Source: Meridianimarinicoccus zhengii
Lineage (GTDB): Bacteria > Pseudomonadota > Alphaproteobacteria > Rhodobacterales > Rhodobacteraceae
Length of the DNA stretch: 64,000 nucleotides
Direction of reading: 5' to 3'
Assembly (NCBI RefSeq): GCF_003254465.1
Contig: NZ_QDFI01000004.1
Span: 1-64,000, forward strand
Shown here: positions 29,237 to 37,809 of the stretch, one piece after another
Layout of the letters: the number at the start of each line of letters is the position of its first letter
How positions within the stretch are numbered: the first letter of the stretch is position 1
Made by a program: the position numbers and the translations under genes
The notes under the pieces: model-generated
The model's database searches: none
What the model saw: only the letters and a program-made list of their open reading frames with translations
Told to the model about the DNA's origin: nothing

Positions 29237-30031
29237 TCAGAATTCGGGCCGCACCGGCACCAGCCCCGCCAGTGGCGTGTCGCGTATCTGCCGCAAGAGC
29301 GCCACGAACCCGTCAACCTGATGCACGGCCGTGTCATGGCCCTTGTCCGGCGTGGCGATGGACGCATCCCCCACCGTCCCGACCGGGTTCAGGTCCGACG
29401 AGATCCAGCCGTAGCTGACCGGGCCGATGGGCGATATGCCGCCATCCTGCGCGCTCGACCGGTTGTTCAGCGCCGCGCCCATGTCCACCGTGTCGGGCCG
29501 GAACGCCAGCATGAGCGAGGTTTCCACATCCCCGCCATGGATGCCGAAGCGCAGTTCGTCCGCCGGGAACATGCCGTCGGGATGGCCGAAGCTGCCCCAT
29601 TGGCATTTTACCGCCAGCATCCCGGCGCGCACCCGCAATTCCCGCGACAGGATCGACACGAGGTCGAGATTCCCGCCATGGCTGTTGACGATGGCGATCT
29701 TGCGCACGCCCGCCCGCGCGACGGACAGGCCGATCTCCACCCAGGCCTTCAGGGCCGTCTCGGCGGTCAGGGTCAGGGTGCCCGGCGCGTGCAGGTGTTC
29801 GTTCGACTTGCCCACCGCCTGCACGGGCAGGATGCGCAGGTCCAGATCATCGGGGCAGCGCGCGCGCAGTACGTTCAGCATCCCCGTGGCGATCATCGTG
29901 TCCGTGCCCACCGGCAGATGCGGCCCGTGCTGTTCGATCGCCGCCGTCGGCAGCACCGCGATCACCCGTTCCGGGTCGATCCCGTCGAACTCGGTCGTGC
30001 GATACTCCGCCCAGTCCAGTCGCCTTACCAT
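29237..30031 (-). CDS. creatininase family amidohydrolase
   Basis: A 264-residue metal-dependent amide hydrolase of the creatininase family, which opens small cyclic amides or deformylates. The metal ligands are visible: E33 and H35 in EQHGPHLPVGTD, D44, the His in NSHGGN, and the Glu in GGDVETS. Its ATG overlaps the stop of the oxygenase by one base. It is the last catabolic gene before cmk. Substrate is unknown; context suggests an N-heterocycle or amide. Confidence 0.85.
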   Translation of the reverse strand: MVRRLDWAEYRTTEFDGIDPERVIAVLPTAAIEQHGPHLPVGTDTMIATGMLNVLRARCPDDLDLRILPVQAVGKSNEHLHAPGTLTLTAETALKAWVEIGLSVARAGVRKIAIVNSHGGNLDLVSILSRELRVRAGMLAVKCQWGSFGHPDGMFPADELRFGIHGGDVETSLMLAFRPDTVDMGAALNNRSSAQDGGISPIGPVSYGWISSDLNPVGTVGDASIATPDKGHDTAVHQVDGFVALLRQIRDTPLAGLVPVRPEF

Positions 30032-30948
30032 CACGCGTCCCCCATCTTGTAGGTCGCAGCGAGCCGCCCGCGCAGGTAATCTGCGCCCGTCACAGGCGGG
30101 TATTTCGGCACACCCGTGCCCGGCAGTGCCGCGATCACCGCGTCCGGGTCCGGGTCGAGGAAGAACGCCACCGACCGGCGACGGTTCCGGGGCGGCAGCA
30201 CCCGGTGCGGGGTGGACACGTAGATATCGTTGGTCCAGCGCATCAGGCAATCGCCGATATTCACGACATAGGCACCGGGCACATGGGGCACGTCCGTCCA
30301 GTCGCCCCCGCGCGCACGCACCTGCAGACCCGGCTCGCCATCGGTCGTCAGAAGCGTGATCGACCCGTAATCGGTGTGCACGCCCGCGCCGATCTCGTCT
30401 TCGGCACCGCTGGCGGGCGGGTAGTGCAACAGCCGCAGCGTCGCCATCGGCGCGCGGAAATGGAGGGCGAAATGATCCTCCGCCAGCCCGAGATCGCGGG
30501 CGAAAGCGCGATGCAGTTCAGCCCCCAGCGACAGGCAGGCATCGAAATAGGCGCGCATCGTGTCCGCGAAGCCGGGCAGGTCGGGCCAGCGATTGGGCGC
30601 GCGGAACGGCTCCCCCCGCAGCACGCGCGGATCGTCTGCGGCAAGGTCGAGCCCGATGTTAAACGCCTCCTTCCGGTCGGCCCGCGCGCCGGTGTCGTCG
30701 AGCTTTTCCGCCCCCTGCGGCACCCAGCCCCGGTTCGACCCATCCTTCAGGATGGACAGCGGCGCCTTGGCGTCGTCCGGCTGCGCGAAGAACCGATCAG
30801 CCTGCGTGAACACATCGGCGGTCAAGCCGGGCGCGATGCAATGCCCGGTCAGCAGGAAGAAACCGGTCTCGCGGCAGGCAGCACCCAGATCGCGCACGAA
30901 CCCGTCCGGGTCCGTGCCAAACCGCCGGAAGTCGAGGACCGGGATCAT
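30031..30948 (-). CDS. isopenicillin N synthase-like 2OG-Fe(II) dioxygenase
   Basis: A 305-residue non-haem iron oxygenase. The double-stranded beta-helix has the iron ligands H191 and D193 (HTDYGS) and H248 (TPHRV), with the 2-oxoglutarate-type RxS at 257-259. The N-terminal DIOX_N domain starts MIPVLDFRRF and contains GFFLLTGH. It is translationally coupled to the reductase upstream and the creatininase gene downstream. It probably hydroxylates or demethylates the operon's substrate. Confidence 0.87.
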   Translation of the reverse strand: MIPVLDFRRFGTDPDGFVRDLGAACRETGFFLLTGHCIAPGLTADVFTQADRFFAQPDDAKAPLSILKDGSNRGWVPQGAEKLDDTGARADRKEAFNIGLDLAADDPRVLRGEPFRAPNRWPDLPGFADTMRAYFDACLSLGAELHRAFARDLGLAEDHFALHFRAPMATLRLLHYPPASGAEDEIGAGVHTDYGSITLLTTDGEPGLQVRARGGDWTDVPHVPGAYVVNIGDCLMRWTNDIYVSTPHRVLPPRNRRRSVAFFLDPDPDAVIAALPGTGVPKYPPVTGADYLRGRLAATYKMGDA

Positions 30949-31571
30949 GCCGTGGCCTCTTCGCGCTGTGCAGGTATGCTCACCAGTCGGTCCACCCGCG
31001 CCGCCACGGTTCGCAGATGGGCGGCCCGGCTTTCGGGGGTCGAGCTGTCCATCAGGTAGTGGGCCGCGAAACTTGTCCGGCAGCGCCGCGCGCAGATCGC
31101 CCTCACGCCGCGCAGCAAAGTCCGCCTGCCGGGTGCGCCGACCAGCGCCGTCAGCCAGCGCGACGCTCCGCATGTCGTGTAGGCCGCGATCGCCGTGACA
31201 TTCGTCAAACCGGGGCGAATGTCTGCGTGATCCGCGTCCGGCATCAGGAACGCGACGCCCGGCACCAGCACCCGGTCGAGCCACCCTTTCAGCCGCGCGG
31301 GCAGCCCGTACCACCATGTGGGATAGACGAAGACCAGCGTATCGCACCACATCAAGGCATCCACATGCGCTTGCACGGGGGCGCAGTTCACCGCCTCGTC
31401 CTCGTAATCCGCCAGTTCCGCGGCGCTCAGGCTGGCCTCGAACCGCTCGCCATAGAGGTCGATAACCCGCACCTTGGCCCCGCCGCGTTCAAGCCCGGAC
31501 ACAACGGTATCGCGCACGGCCGCCGTGAAGCTTTCAGGGTTGGGATGGCAATAGATCACAAGGGCACGCAT
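30945..31571 (-). CDS. NAD(P)H-dependent oxidoreductase, flavodoxin-like fold (copy 1)
   Basis: A 208-residue FMN/FAD-binding NAD(P)H dehydrogenase of the NQO1/KefF/MdaB family. The nucleotide loop is HPNPESFTAAVRD, and FVYPTWWYGLPARLKGWLDRV is the family signature. It overlaps the oxygenase gene by ATGA and lies 3 bases after a paralogue. It may supply electrons or reduce a ring intermediate. Confidence 0.87.
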   Translation of the reverse strand: MRALVIYCHPNPESFTAAVRDTVVSGLERGGAKVRVIDLYGERFEASLSAAELADYEDEAVNCAPVQAHVDALMWCDTLVFVYPTWWYGLPARLKGWLDRVLVPGVAFLMPDADHADIRPGLTNVTAIAAYTTCGASRWLTALVGAPGRRTLLRGVRAICARRCRTSFAAHYLMDSSTPESRAAHLRTVAARVDRLVSIPAQREEATA

Positions 31572-31574
31572 CGG

Positions 31575-32153
31575 TCACAACACTTTCATTTCGCGGTCTA
31601 CACGGTCGAGGAACCCGGCCCGCACCGCGTCATCCGCCCGGTTCATGTCGTAGAGCGCCAGGTACCGCATCCGGTCGGGGCGGCACACATGCCAGACCGC
31701 GCGCGTCACGCAGCGCCGCGGCGGGTCGCCTACCAGCAGCGCCCGCAGCCGCGTGCCGCCATAGGTCGTCACGGCGGCCAGCTTGCGGATATGCGTCAGG
31801 TTCGGGCGCACCTTGCCGTCCTCCAGCCGGAACGACACGCCCGGCAGGAAGACCCGGTCGAGGAACCCTTTCAGGATCGCCGGGTAGCCGAAATTCCACA
31901 CCGGGAACACCATCACGAGCGCCTCCGCCGCACGCAGCCGGTCGACGTAGTCCTGCACCGGGGCGATGTTGCCGGGGTCGTGATAGCCGCGCCGCTCGGC
32001 CTCGGTCAGCACGGGCTGGAACCCCTCGGCGTTCAGGTCGCAATCGTCCACGTCCCAGCCGCGCGCGGTCAGCGTGTCCACCACCCGCCCGTGAAGCGCA
32101 GCCGAGAAGCTTTCGGCGCATGGATGCGCGAACAGGACCAGCGCGCGGGTCAT
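31575..32153 (-). CDS. NAD(P)H-dependent oxidoreductase, flavodoxin-like fold (copy 2)
   Basis: A 192-residue paralogue of the next gene, with HPCAESFSAALHG and VFPVWNFGYPAILKGFLDRV. The ATG at 32153 matches family N-termini (MTRALVLFAHP). An ATG at 32171 would add six residues and lies inside a dispersed repeat. Tandem duplication with divergence suggests either two sequential reductions or a heterodimer. Confidence 0.85.
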   Translation of the reverse strand: MTRALVLFAHPCAESFSAALHGRVVDTLTARGWDVDDCDLNAEGFQPVLTEAERRGYHDPGNIAPVQDYVDRLRAAEALVMVFPVWNFGYPAILKGFLDRVFLPGVSFRLEDGKVRPNLTHIRKLAAVTTYGGTRLRALLVGDPPRRCVTRAVWHVCRPDRMRYLALYDMNRADDAVRAGFLDRVDREMKVL

Positions 32154-32168
32154 TGCGCCCGGCCCGCA

Positions 32169-32202
32169 CATCTTCTGTCCGCGAATATCCCCGCCGGAGG
32201 CA
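32169..32202. repeat. dispersed intergenic repeat, copy 1
   Basis: This 34-base sequence matches 63707-63740 at 31 of 34 positions. Both copies contain ATATCCCCGCCGG and lie between genes on the minus strand just before a start codon. It occupies half of the 68-base gap between the FAD oxidase and reductase genes. Confidence 0.8.
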
Positions 32203-32221
32203 TGAAATCTCTCCCGCGCCG

Positions 32222-33622
32222 CTATTCCGCCGCCTGCAGTTTCGGATAGGCATACATCCGGTCATAGCCCCAGTCGGGATCGTCCCAGGCGATCATCTTG
32301 CCGGGGTTCAGCAGGCCCTTCGGATCGGCCTCCTGCTTGAAGCGCAACTGCCGGTCATCAACGGTCTGCCGCCCGCCTTCTTCCAGCGTGTAGCGATGCG
32401 GGTTGAAGATCATCGCGCCCGCGTCCTCGTGCATCTTCACGATCTCGTCCAGCCGTGCCTCGGTGGTGAATTTCACAAGGCTCAGCCCCGCGAACATGAC
32501 CTTGCCGTTCTCGCGCAGAACCTCGAGATGCTGGAGTACCTCGGGGCTCAATTCATCGCGGATCTTCTCGACGAGCTTCAGATGCTCGGGAAAGCCGTAG
32601 CGCACCTGAAGATACGTGATGTCCGGATCAACCTTGAGCGCCCGCAGGGTCGTGTGGTTCCAGCCGTATTCGAACACCGCGCCGGGCGTCCGGCCCCATG
32701 TACTGGCATCGGAGCGATAGATCAGCGACGCCTGCGGACGGCGGTTCAGGAAGGTCTCGAACCCGTCCATCGAATGGGGCGCGACCATCAGCCCCACGAG
32801 CGTCTGGCCCTCGGTCACATGGGGGCGGACCCGCTGGAAATAGTCATGCGCTATGGGGGCCTCGTAGACGCTGGCGAGCTTGATGAGGATGCCGTCCTGG
32901 TTCGCCAATTCCTCCGCGAAGGTCGCGGCGGGCATGAAATCGTCGAAGGCCACGAACATCTCGACCCAGTCATATGCGGGGGCGAGCGGCAGTTCCAACT
33001 CCGTGATGATCCCGTTGGTGCCATAGGCATGGCTGACGCGCGCCAGTTCCTCGCCGCGGAAGTCGAGCACGCGCGGTTCCTCTTCCATCGTCACCACGCG
33101 CAGGCGGATGATGTTGCCCAGATCACGCAGAGAGCCCCAAGTGCAGGAGCCTACGCCGCCAGAACCGCCCGCGATGAACCCGCCGATGGACGCCGTCGCC
33201 CAAGTGGAGGAGAACATGCGCAATTCCTGCCCGCTGTCAGCACGGGTCGCGGCGTCCACGTCTTTCAGCAGGCAGCCCGGTTCCACGATCACCCGGCCCG
33301 GATGGATTTCCTTTACTGCGTTCATGTGGTGCAGGTGCATCACGCAGCCACCCGCCAGCGGCATGGCCTGCCCGTAATTGCCCGTCCCCGCGCCGCGGGT
33401 CGTGACCGGCACGTCATGGGCGTAGCACACGCGCAGCACCTCGATCACCTCGGCCTCCGTGCGGGGCGAAACGACAAAATCGGCCACGACATGATCCAGC
33501 CGGTCCTTCAGCACCGGCGAATACCAGAAGAAATCCCGCGACTTCGCCTTGATGGCGCTGTCCTTCTGTTCGATGTCCAGATGCGACAGGGCGGCCTTGG
33601 CCGCGGCGACGTTGGGTTTCAT
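32222..33622 (-). CDS. FAD-binding oxidoreductase (GlcD/PCMH-type)
   Basis: A 466-residue flavoprotein with an FAD_binding_4 domain (VTTRGAGTGNYGQAMPLAGG, about residues 73-92, and SIGGFIAGGSGG near 145). Its C-terminus resembles FAD-linked oxidases and ends NPHRYTLEEGG...DPKGLLNPGKM. It oxidises a hydroxyacid, alcohol or amine-type substrate. The start overlaps the deaminase-like gene's stop by ATGA. Function within the operon is unknown. Confidence 0.87.
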   Translation of the reverse strand: MKPNVAAAKAALSHLDIEQKDSAIKAKSRDFFWYSPVLKDRLDHVVADFVVSPRTEAEVIEVLRVCYAHDVPVTTRGAGTGNYGQAMPLAGGCVMHLHHMNAVKEIHPGRVIVEPGCLLKDVDAATRADSGQELRMFSSTWATASIGGFIAGGSGGVGSCTWGSLRDLGNIIRLRVVTMEEEPRVLDFRGEELARVSHAYGTNGIITELELPLAPAYDWVEMFVAFDDFMPAATFAEELANQDGILIKLASVYEAPIAHDYFQRVRPHVTEGQTLVGLMVAPHSMDGFETFLNRRPQASLIYRSDASTWGRTPGAVFEYGWNHTTLRALKVDPDITYLQVRYGFPEHLKLVEKIRDELSPEVLQHLEVLRENGKVMFAGLSLVKFTTEARLDEIVKMHEDAGAMIFNPHRYTLEEGGRQTVDDRQLRFKQEADPKGLLNPGKMIAWDDPDWGYDRMYAYPKLQAAE

Positions 33623-34884
33623 GCGGTCCTCATCAGCGGGTCAAGCTCGGCGTAATCCGGCAGGGTGCGGTCGATCTGCTGCCCGGCGCGCAGCACGATC
33701 CGGTCGGCTTGCGGGCGGGCGAAAAATTCGGTCCAGCTTCGGGCGCGGCAGATCACCAGATCGGCCGGCGCACCAATATTCAGCGACGGCACGTCGAAAC
33801 CGCAGGCGCGGGCCGGGTTCACCGTGAACGCCTCCACCCAGTCGGGGCGTCCGTGGTCGAGATGCCCGATCCGGGTGGCCTCGCGCATCACCTCAATCAT
33901 GTCCATGTCGCCATAGGCGTAGAACGGATCGCGGGTATTGTCCGACGCAAAGCTGACGTTGATGCCGCGGGCGCGCGCTTCCTGCACCAGCGTGATGCCG
34001 CGCCCGCGCGGGGTGCGCCCGGCCTGCCGGTCCTGCAGGTAGAGGTTGCACATGGGCAGCGACACGATGTTCAAACCCGCGCGCGCCACCAGATCGAGCG
34101 TGTCGAGCGCACGGTCCTCTTCTTGCGTGGACAGCGAACACAGGTGGCCCACGGTGATGGGTGCGTCGAAGCCCATGTCCAGCGCGACCTCGGCAATCAT
34201 GCGCAGGGTTTCGCTGGCAGGGTCCATCGTCTCGTCCACGTGGAAATCGGCCGCAAGCCCCCGGTCGGCGGCGAGGCGGAAGAGGCCCTCCAGCCGCACG
34301 CGAAGGTCCGGCACGGGATATGTCACCATGCCCAGCACACCCCCCGACTCCGCCACAAGATCGGCGGTGGCGCGGAACGCGCCGTCCATGTCCGCCGCAT
34401 CACAGCCGACAAGGCACACGCCTTGCAGGTCGATCCGCCCGGCCCAGTCGTCCCGCAACTCGCGGAACACGGGCCACGAGATCGCGTCCTGCGGCTGCAG
34501 GCTGTCGAGATGCGTGCGCACCGCCCGCGTGCCATGGGCAAAAGCGCAGCGCAGCGAAAAATCCATCCGCTTGCGCACGTCCTCGGCCGACCAGTTCGTG
34601 GCACGGTCCGCGGCGACGGTGTTCAGCGCCCCCATGAAAGTGCCGTCCGGGTTCGGCGCACGGCCCCAGATATGCCCCTTGTCAAGATGGGTGTGCATGT
34701 CGGTGAAGCACGGCAGGACCATCGCGCCCGCCATGTCCACCGCCACGGCCTGCGGCGGGCCGATCCGGCCATCGACCACCGATATCTCGGTGCGGACCAG
34801 ATCGCCCTCCTGCCCCAGCAGGCAGGCGGGCACGGTCACGTTGGCAAGGGTATAGTCGCCGCTGGGCAGGGCACGGAAATCCAT
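33619..34884 (-). CDS. cytosine deaminase-like amidohydrolase
   Basis: A 421-residue amidohydrolase-superfamily enzyme. Metal ligands HTH (64-66) followed by LDKGH, H215 with E218 in HVDE, H247 in GHLCSLS, and D315 in SDNTRDPF match the cytosine deaminase/isoguanine deaminase branch. It probably deaminates a ring amine or opens a ring imported by the adjacent ABC system. The start touches the permease stop with no gap. Confidence 0.88.
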   Translation of the reverse strand: MDFRALPSGDYTLANVTVPACLLGQEGDLVRTEISVVDGRIGPPQAVAVDMAGAMVLPCFTDMHTHLDKGHIWGRAPNPDGTFMGALNTVAADRATNWSAEDVRKRMDFSLRCAFAHGTRAVRTHLDSLQPQDAISWPVFRELRDDWAGRIDLQGVCLVGCDAADMDGAFRATADLVAESGGVLGMVTYPVPDLRVRLEGLFRLAADRGLAADFHVDETMDPASETLRMIAEVALDMGFDAPITVGHLCSLSTQEEDRALDTLDLVARAGLNIVSLPMCNLYLQDRQAGRTPRGRGITLVQEARARGINVSFASDNTRDPFYAYGDMDMIEVMREATRIGHLDHGRPDWVEAFTVNPARACGFDVPSLNIGAPADLVICRARSWTEFFARPQADRIVLRAGQQIDRTLPDYAELDPLMRTA

Positions 34885-35736
34885 TCAGGTCTCTCGCTTG
34901 ATGGCACTGTCGTGCCACTTGCGTAGCAGAAGATGCGCCAGCAGCGACAGCGCCGCGAAGATCACCACGCCCATGGCGGCGATCATCGACAGCGCCGCGA
35001 ACATCCGCGCGATGTTCAGCCGGTACCCGGCCTCCTGTATCCGCGCGGCGAGCCCTGCCCCTACGCCACCCGTGCCGGCGACCAGTTCAGCCACCACCGC
35101 GCCGATCAGTGACAGCCCGCCCGCGATCTTGAGACCGCCAAGGAAATACGGCAGTGCCGAGGGCAGTTGCAGCAGCCACAGCTTCTGCCAGCGCGTGGCA
35201 CCGTAGATGCGGAAGAGATCGCGCAGGTTGTGATCGACGGAATTCAGCCCCAGCGTCGTCGACGACAGCACCGGGAAGAACGCTACGATCCACGCACATA
35301 GCAGCATCCCTGCGGTCTTGCTTTCGACATAGATGAAGATCAGCGGCGCGATGGACACCACGGGCGTGACCTGAAGGATCACCGCATAGGGGTAGAGCGA
35401 CAGTTCCAGCAGCTTGGACTGGTTGAACAGGATCGCGAGCCCCGCACCGCCCGCCACCGCAAGCGCAAGCGCCATCAGGGTGATCTTGCCCGTCAGAAGT
35501 GCCGCTTCCCACAGCATCGCCCAGTCGCCGGTCAGGCTGTCCCACACGCGCCCAGGACCGGGCAGGATGTAATGGGGGATCTCGTTCCACGCGACGATCC
35601 GGTCCCACAGCCACAGCGTACCCAGCAGCATCACCAGCGGCAGCGCCCATCTGGCGATCCGCTCGGCCCGCGCGCGGGCCTGCCGCCGCGATTCCTCGGC
35701 GTCCAGAAGGGCGGGGGCGCGGTCGGCCATGGTCAT
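34885..35736 (-). CDS. ABC transporter permease (SsuC/TauC/NitT type)
   Basis: A 283-residue inner-membrane permease with about six hydrophobic helices and the BPD_transp_1 motif VDHNLRDLFRIYGATRWQKL, followed by LPSALPYFLGGLK. Start MTMADR at 35736 overlaps the ATPase stop by ATGA. It forms the channel of the NMT1-like importer. Confidence 0.9.
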   Translation of the reverse strand: MTMADRAPALLDAEESRRQARARAERIARWALPLVMLLGTLWLWDRIVAWNEIPHYILPGPGRVWDSLTGDWAMLWEAALLTGKITLMALALAVAGGAGLAILFNQSKLLELSLYPYAVILQVTPVVSIAPLIFIYVESKTAGMLLCAWIVAFFPVLSSTTLGLNSVDHNLRDLFRIYGATRWQKLWLLQLPSALPYFLGGLKIAGGLSLIGAVVAELVAGTGGVGAGLAARIQEAGYRLNIARMFAALSMIAAMGVVIFAALSLLAHLLLRKWHDSAIKRET

Positions 35737-36512
35737 GCGGCGGCTTCCATGGCGGTGTGCAGGGCATCCGACGCCGCGCGGCAATGGGCGGCATAGTCGG
35801 CTGATGTCCGGAATTCCTCGTCCCGCGGATAGGGCGCATCGACCGACAGTTCGCGCACCACGCGGCCGGGCCGCGCGGCCATCACGACGATCCGGTCCGA
35901 CAGGAACACGCTTTCGAACACCGAATGGGTGACGAAGACCACGGTGCAGCCGATCCGGTCCTTCAGCGCCAGAAGATCGTTGTTCAGCTTGAACCGCGTG
36001 ATCTCGTCCAGCGCGGCGAAAGGCTCGTCCATCAGGATCAGCCGCGGCCGCGTCACCATCGCCCGCGCGATGGACACGCGCATCCGCATGCCGCCCGACA
36101 ATTCACGCGGATAGGCGGTCTGGAACTTCTCCAACCCCACCAGCCGCAGCACTTCCAGCACTTCGTCCTTCACGGCGTTGTATGTCTGCCCGCGCAGGCG
36201 GAAGGGCAGCCAGACATTGTCGGCCACGGTGGCCCAGGGCATCAGAGTCGCTTCCTGGAACACGACGCCCAGATCGCCCGCCTGCTGCCCGCCATGCCAT
36301 TCCATTCGCCCCGCCGTGGGCTGGGTCAGTCCGGCCATGATGCGCAGGGCCGTGGACTTGCCGCAGCCGGACGGGCCGAGCAGAGAGATGAAATCGCCCG
36401 CGTTGACCGACATGGTCAGCCCGTCCAGTGCCGTGACCCCGCCCGCGAAGGTCTTGTTGATCCCTTGCAGGGTCATCACGGGGGCCCGGTCGAAAATCGG
36501 CGGCTGGGTCAT
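35733..36512 (-). CDS. ABC transporter ATP-binding protein (SsuB/TauB/NitT type)
   Basis: A 259-residue ATPase with Walker A GPSGCGKST, Q-loop VFQEATLMPWATV, signature LSGGMRMRVSIARA, Walker B LILMDEPFAALDE and the H-loop FVTHSVFESVFL, all typical of nitrate/sulfonate/taurine-type systems. The ATG at 36512 has AAGGA before it; an ATG 11 codons upstream does not. Confidence 0.92.
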   Translation of the reverse strand: MTQPPIFDRAPVMTLQGINKTFAGGVTALDGLTMSVNAGDFISLLGPSGCGKSTALRIMAGLTQPTAGRMEWHGGQQAGDLGVVFQEATLMPWATVADNVWLPFRLRGQTYNAVKDEVLEVLRLVGLEKFQTAYPRELSGGMRMRVSIARAMVTRPRLILMDEPFAALDEITRFKLNNDLLALKDRIGCTVVFVTHSVFESVFLSDRIVVMAARPGRVVRELSVDAPYPRDEEFRTSADYAAHCRAASDALHTAMEAAA

Positions 36513-36577
36513 CGCATTCCTTCGCACGAAAATGTCCGGGGGCACGCTGGCCCCCGGCTGCTCGATAATCCGGAAAA

Positions 36578-37576
36578 TCAGTTGGCGGGCTTCAGGTCCA
36601 TTCCGAGTCCCTGGTTCACGAACTCGATCGTGTAGGAGGCGGCAATGTCGATCCCGTCCTCGATCACGCCCGCGGCCACCATCTTGCCGTAGAAATCCGC
36701 GACCACGTCAGGGTTGATGGCGCCGATCCCCATTTCAAGCGCATCGCCGCTGTCCACGATCCCCTCGGCCAGCATCCGTTCGATGGCATAGTCGATCTTG
36801 TCCTGCGTCATGTCCGGGTTGGCTTCGAGGATCATCGCATTGGCCGCAGCGTTGTCGCCGTAGAGATAGTTGTACCAGCCCTTGATCGACCCCTCGACGA
36901 AGCATTTCACTTCCTCGGGCTTGTCGGCGATCGTGTCGGCCATCGTCTCGATCGTGGTGGCGTAGCTGGTGAAGCCCGCATCGGCGATCAGGAACACATT
37001 CGGGGTGAAGCCGCCTTCCTGGATGATGACGTAAGGCTCTGACGACAGGTAACCCTGCATCCCCATCCGCTTGTCCGCAAGGAACGGCGCGGGGTTGAAC
37101 GTGTAGGGCTGGCGCTGTTCCACCGTGAAGCCCCATTCGGAAATCATCCACTGGTAGTAGCTCGTGAATCCGTTGTCGCCGATCAGCAGCGTCAGGTCCT
37201 TCAATTCCTCCCAGCTGTCCGCCTCGCCGGGATGGGAGATGATGACCTGCGGGTGCTTCTGGAAGGTCGCCGCGACCATCACCACCGGAATGCCTTCCTT
37301 CACCGCGTTGAACGCCTGCAGCATGTCGCCGCCCATGTGGTAATCGATCCGACCGGCAAGCATCAGCGCGCGGTTGTTCACCTGCGGGCCGCCCGACACG
37401 ATTTCCACGTCGAGCCCGCATTCGGCATACGTGCCGTCCGCCACGGACTGATAGAAACCGCCATGCTCTGCCTGGGCAAGCCAATTGGTACCAAACACGA
37501 CGCTGGCGTTCTGCGCCGTCGCAGCGCCCGCCAGAGCCAGCCCGAGTGCAGTCGTGCAAAGGAAGGTCTTGGTCAT
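36578..37576 (-). CDS. NMT1/THI5-like ABC transporter substrate-binding protein
   Basis: A 332-residue periplasmic protein with a signal peptide (MTKTFLCTTALGLALAGAATAQ). The mature part has GTNWLAQAEHGGFYQSVADGTY, the signature of NMT1/THI5-like binders, several of which bind pyrimidine or thiamine-related compounds. It is the first gene of a same-strand run down to 29237. No TPP riboswitch is visible upstream. Confidence 0.9.
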   Translation of the reverse strand: MTKTFLCTTALGLALAGAATAQNASVVFGTNWLAQAEHGGFYQSVADGTYAECGLDVEIVSGGPQVNNRALMLAGRIDYHMGGDMLQAFNAVKEGIPVVMVAATFQKHPQVIISHPGEADSWEELKDLTLLIGDNGFTSYYQWMISEWGFTVEQRQPYTFNPAPFLADKRMGMQGYLSSEPYVIIQEGGFTPNVFLIADAGFTSYATTIETMADTIADKPEEVKCFVEGSIKGWYNYLYGDNAAANAMILEANPDMTQDKIDYAIERMLAEGIVDSGDALEMGIGAINPDVVADFYGKMVAAGVIEDGIDIAASYTIEFVNQGLGMDLKPAN

Positions 37577-37683
37577 TGTCGTCTCCGTGCGCCCTGTTGT
37601 GCGCAGACCTTCCCGAGACGCGGCCCGATGGCAAAGACACAACCGCGTTGAGCCATGGTACCGGTGTCGATTTGCGCAAAATT

Positions 37684-37701
37684 CAGGCAAGACCAGGCAA
37701 G
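37684..37701. promoter_or_regulatory. tandem CAGGCAAG repeat in the divergent promoter region
   Basis: CAGGCAAG occurs at 37684-37691 and 37694-37701, a 10-base period, in the 233-base gap between the catabolic operon and the RidA gene. A related inverted form (TTGCCCGG) appears about 35 bases further. It may bind a regulator encoded elsewhere; no regulator gene is adjacent. Confidence 0.3.
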
Positions 37702-37809
37702 TATGCCCGCAATATGAGCGGACCTTCGTATCCTTGCCCGGAAATTCGGCGTTTCCCAGCCCGGACGAACAGATCGGGGCTATCAGGAAACCTCGCAACA
37801 GGAGCCGCC

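Noticed and set aside
37577-37809. TPP riboswitch upstream of the NMT1/THI5-like binding protein
   Set aside because: I could not find the conserved CTGAGA and second helix motifs in this gap.
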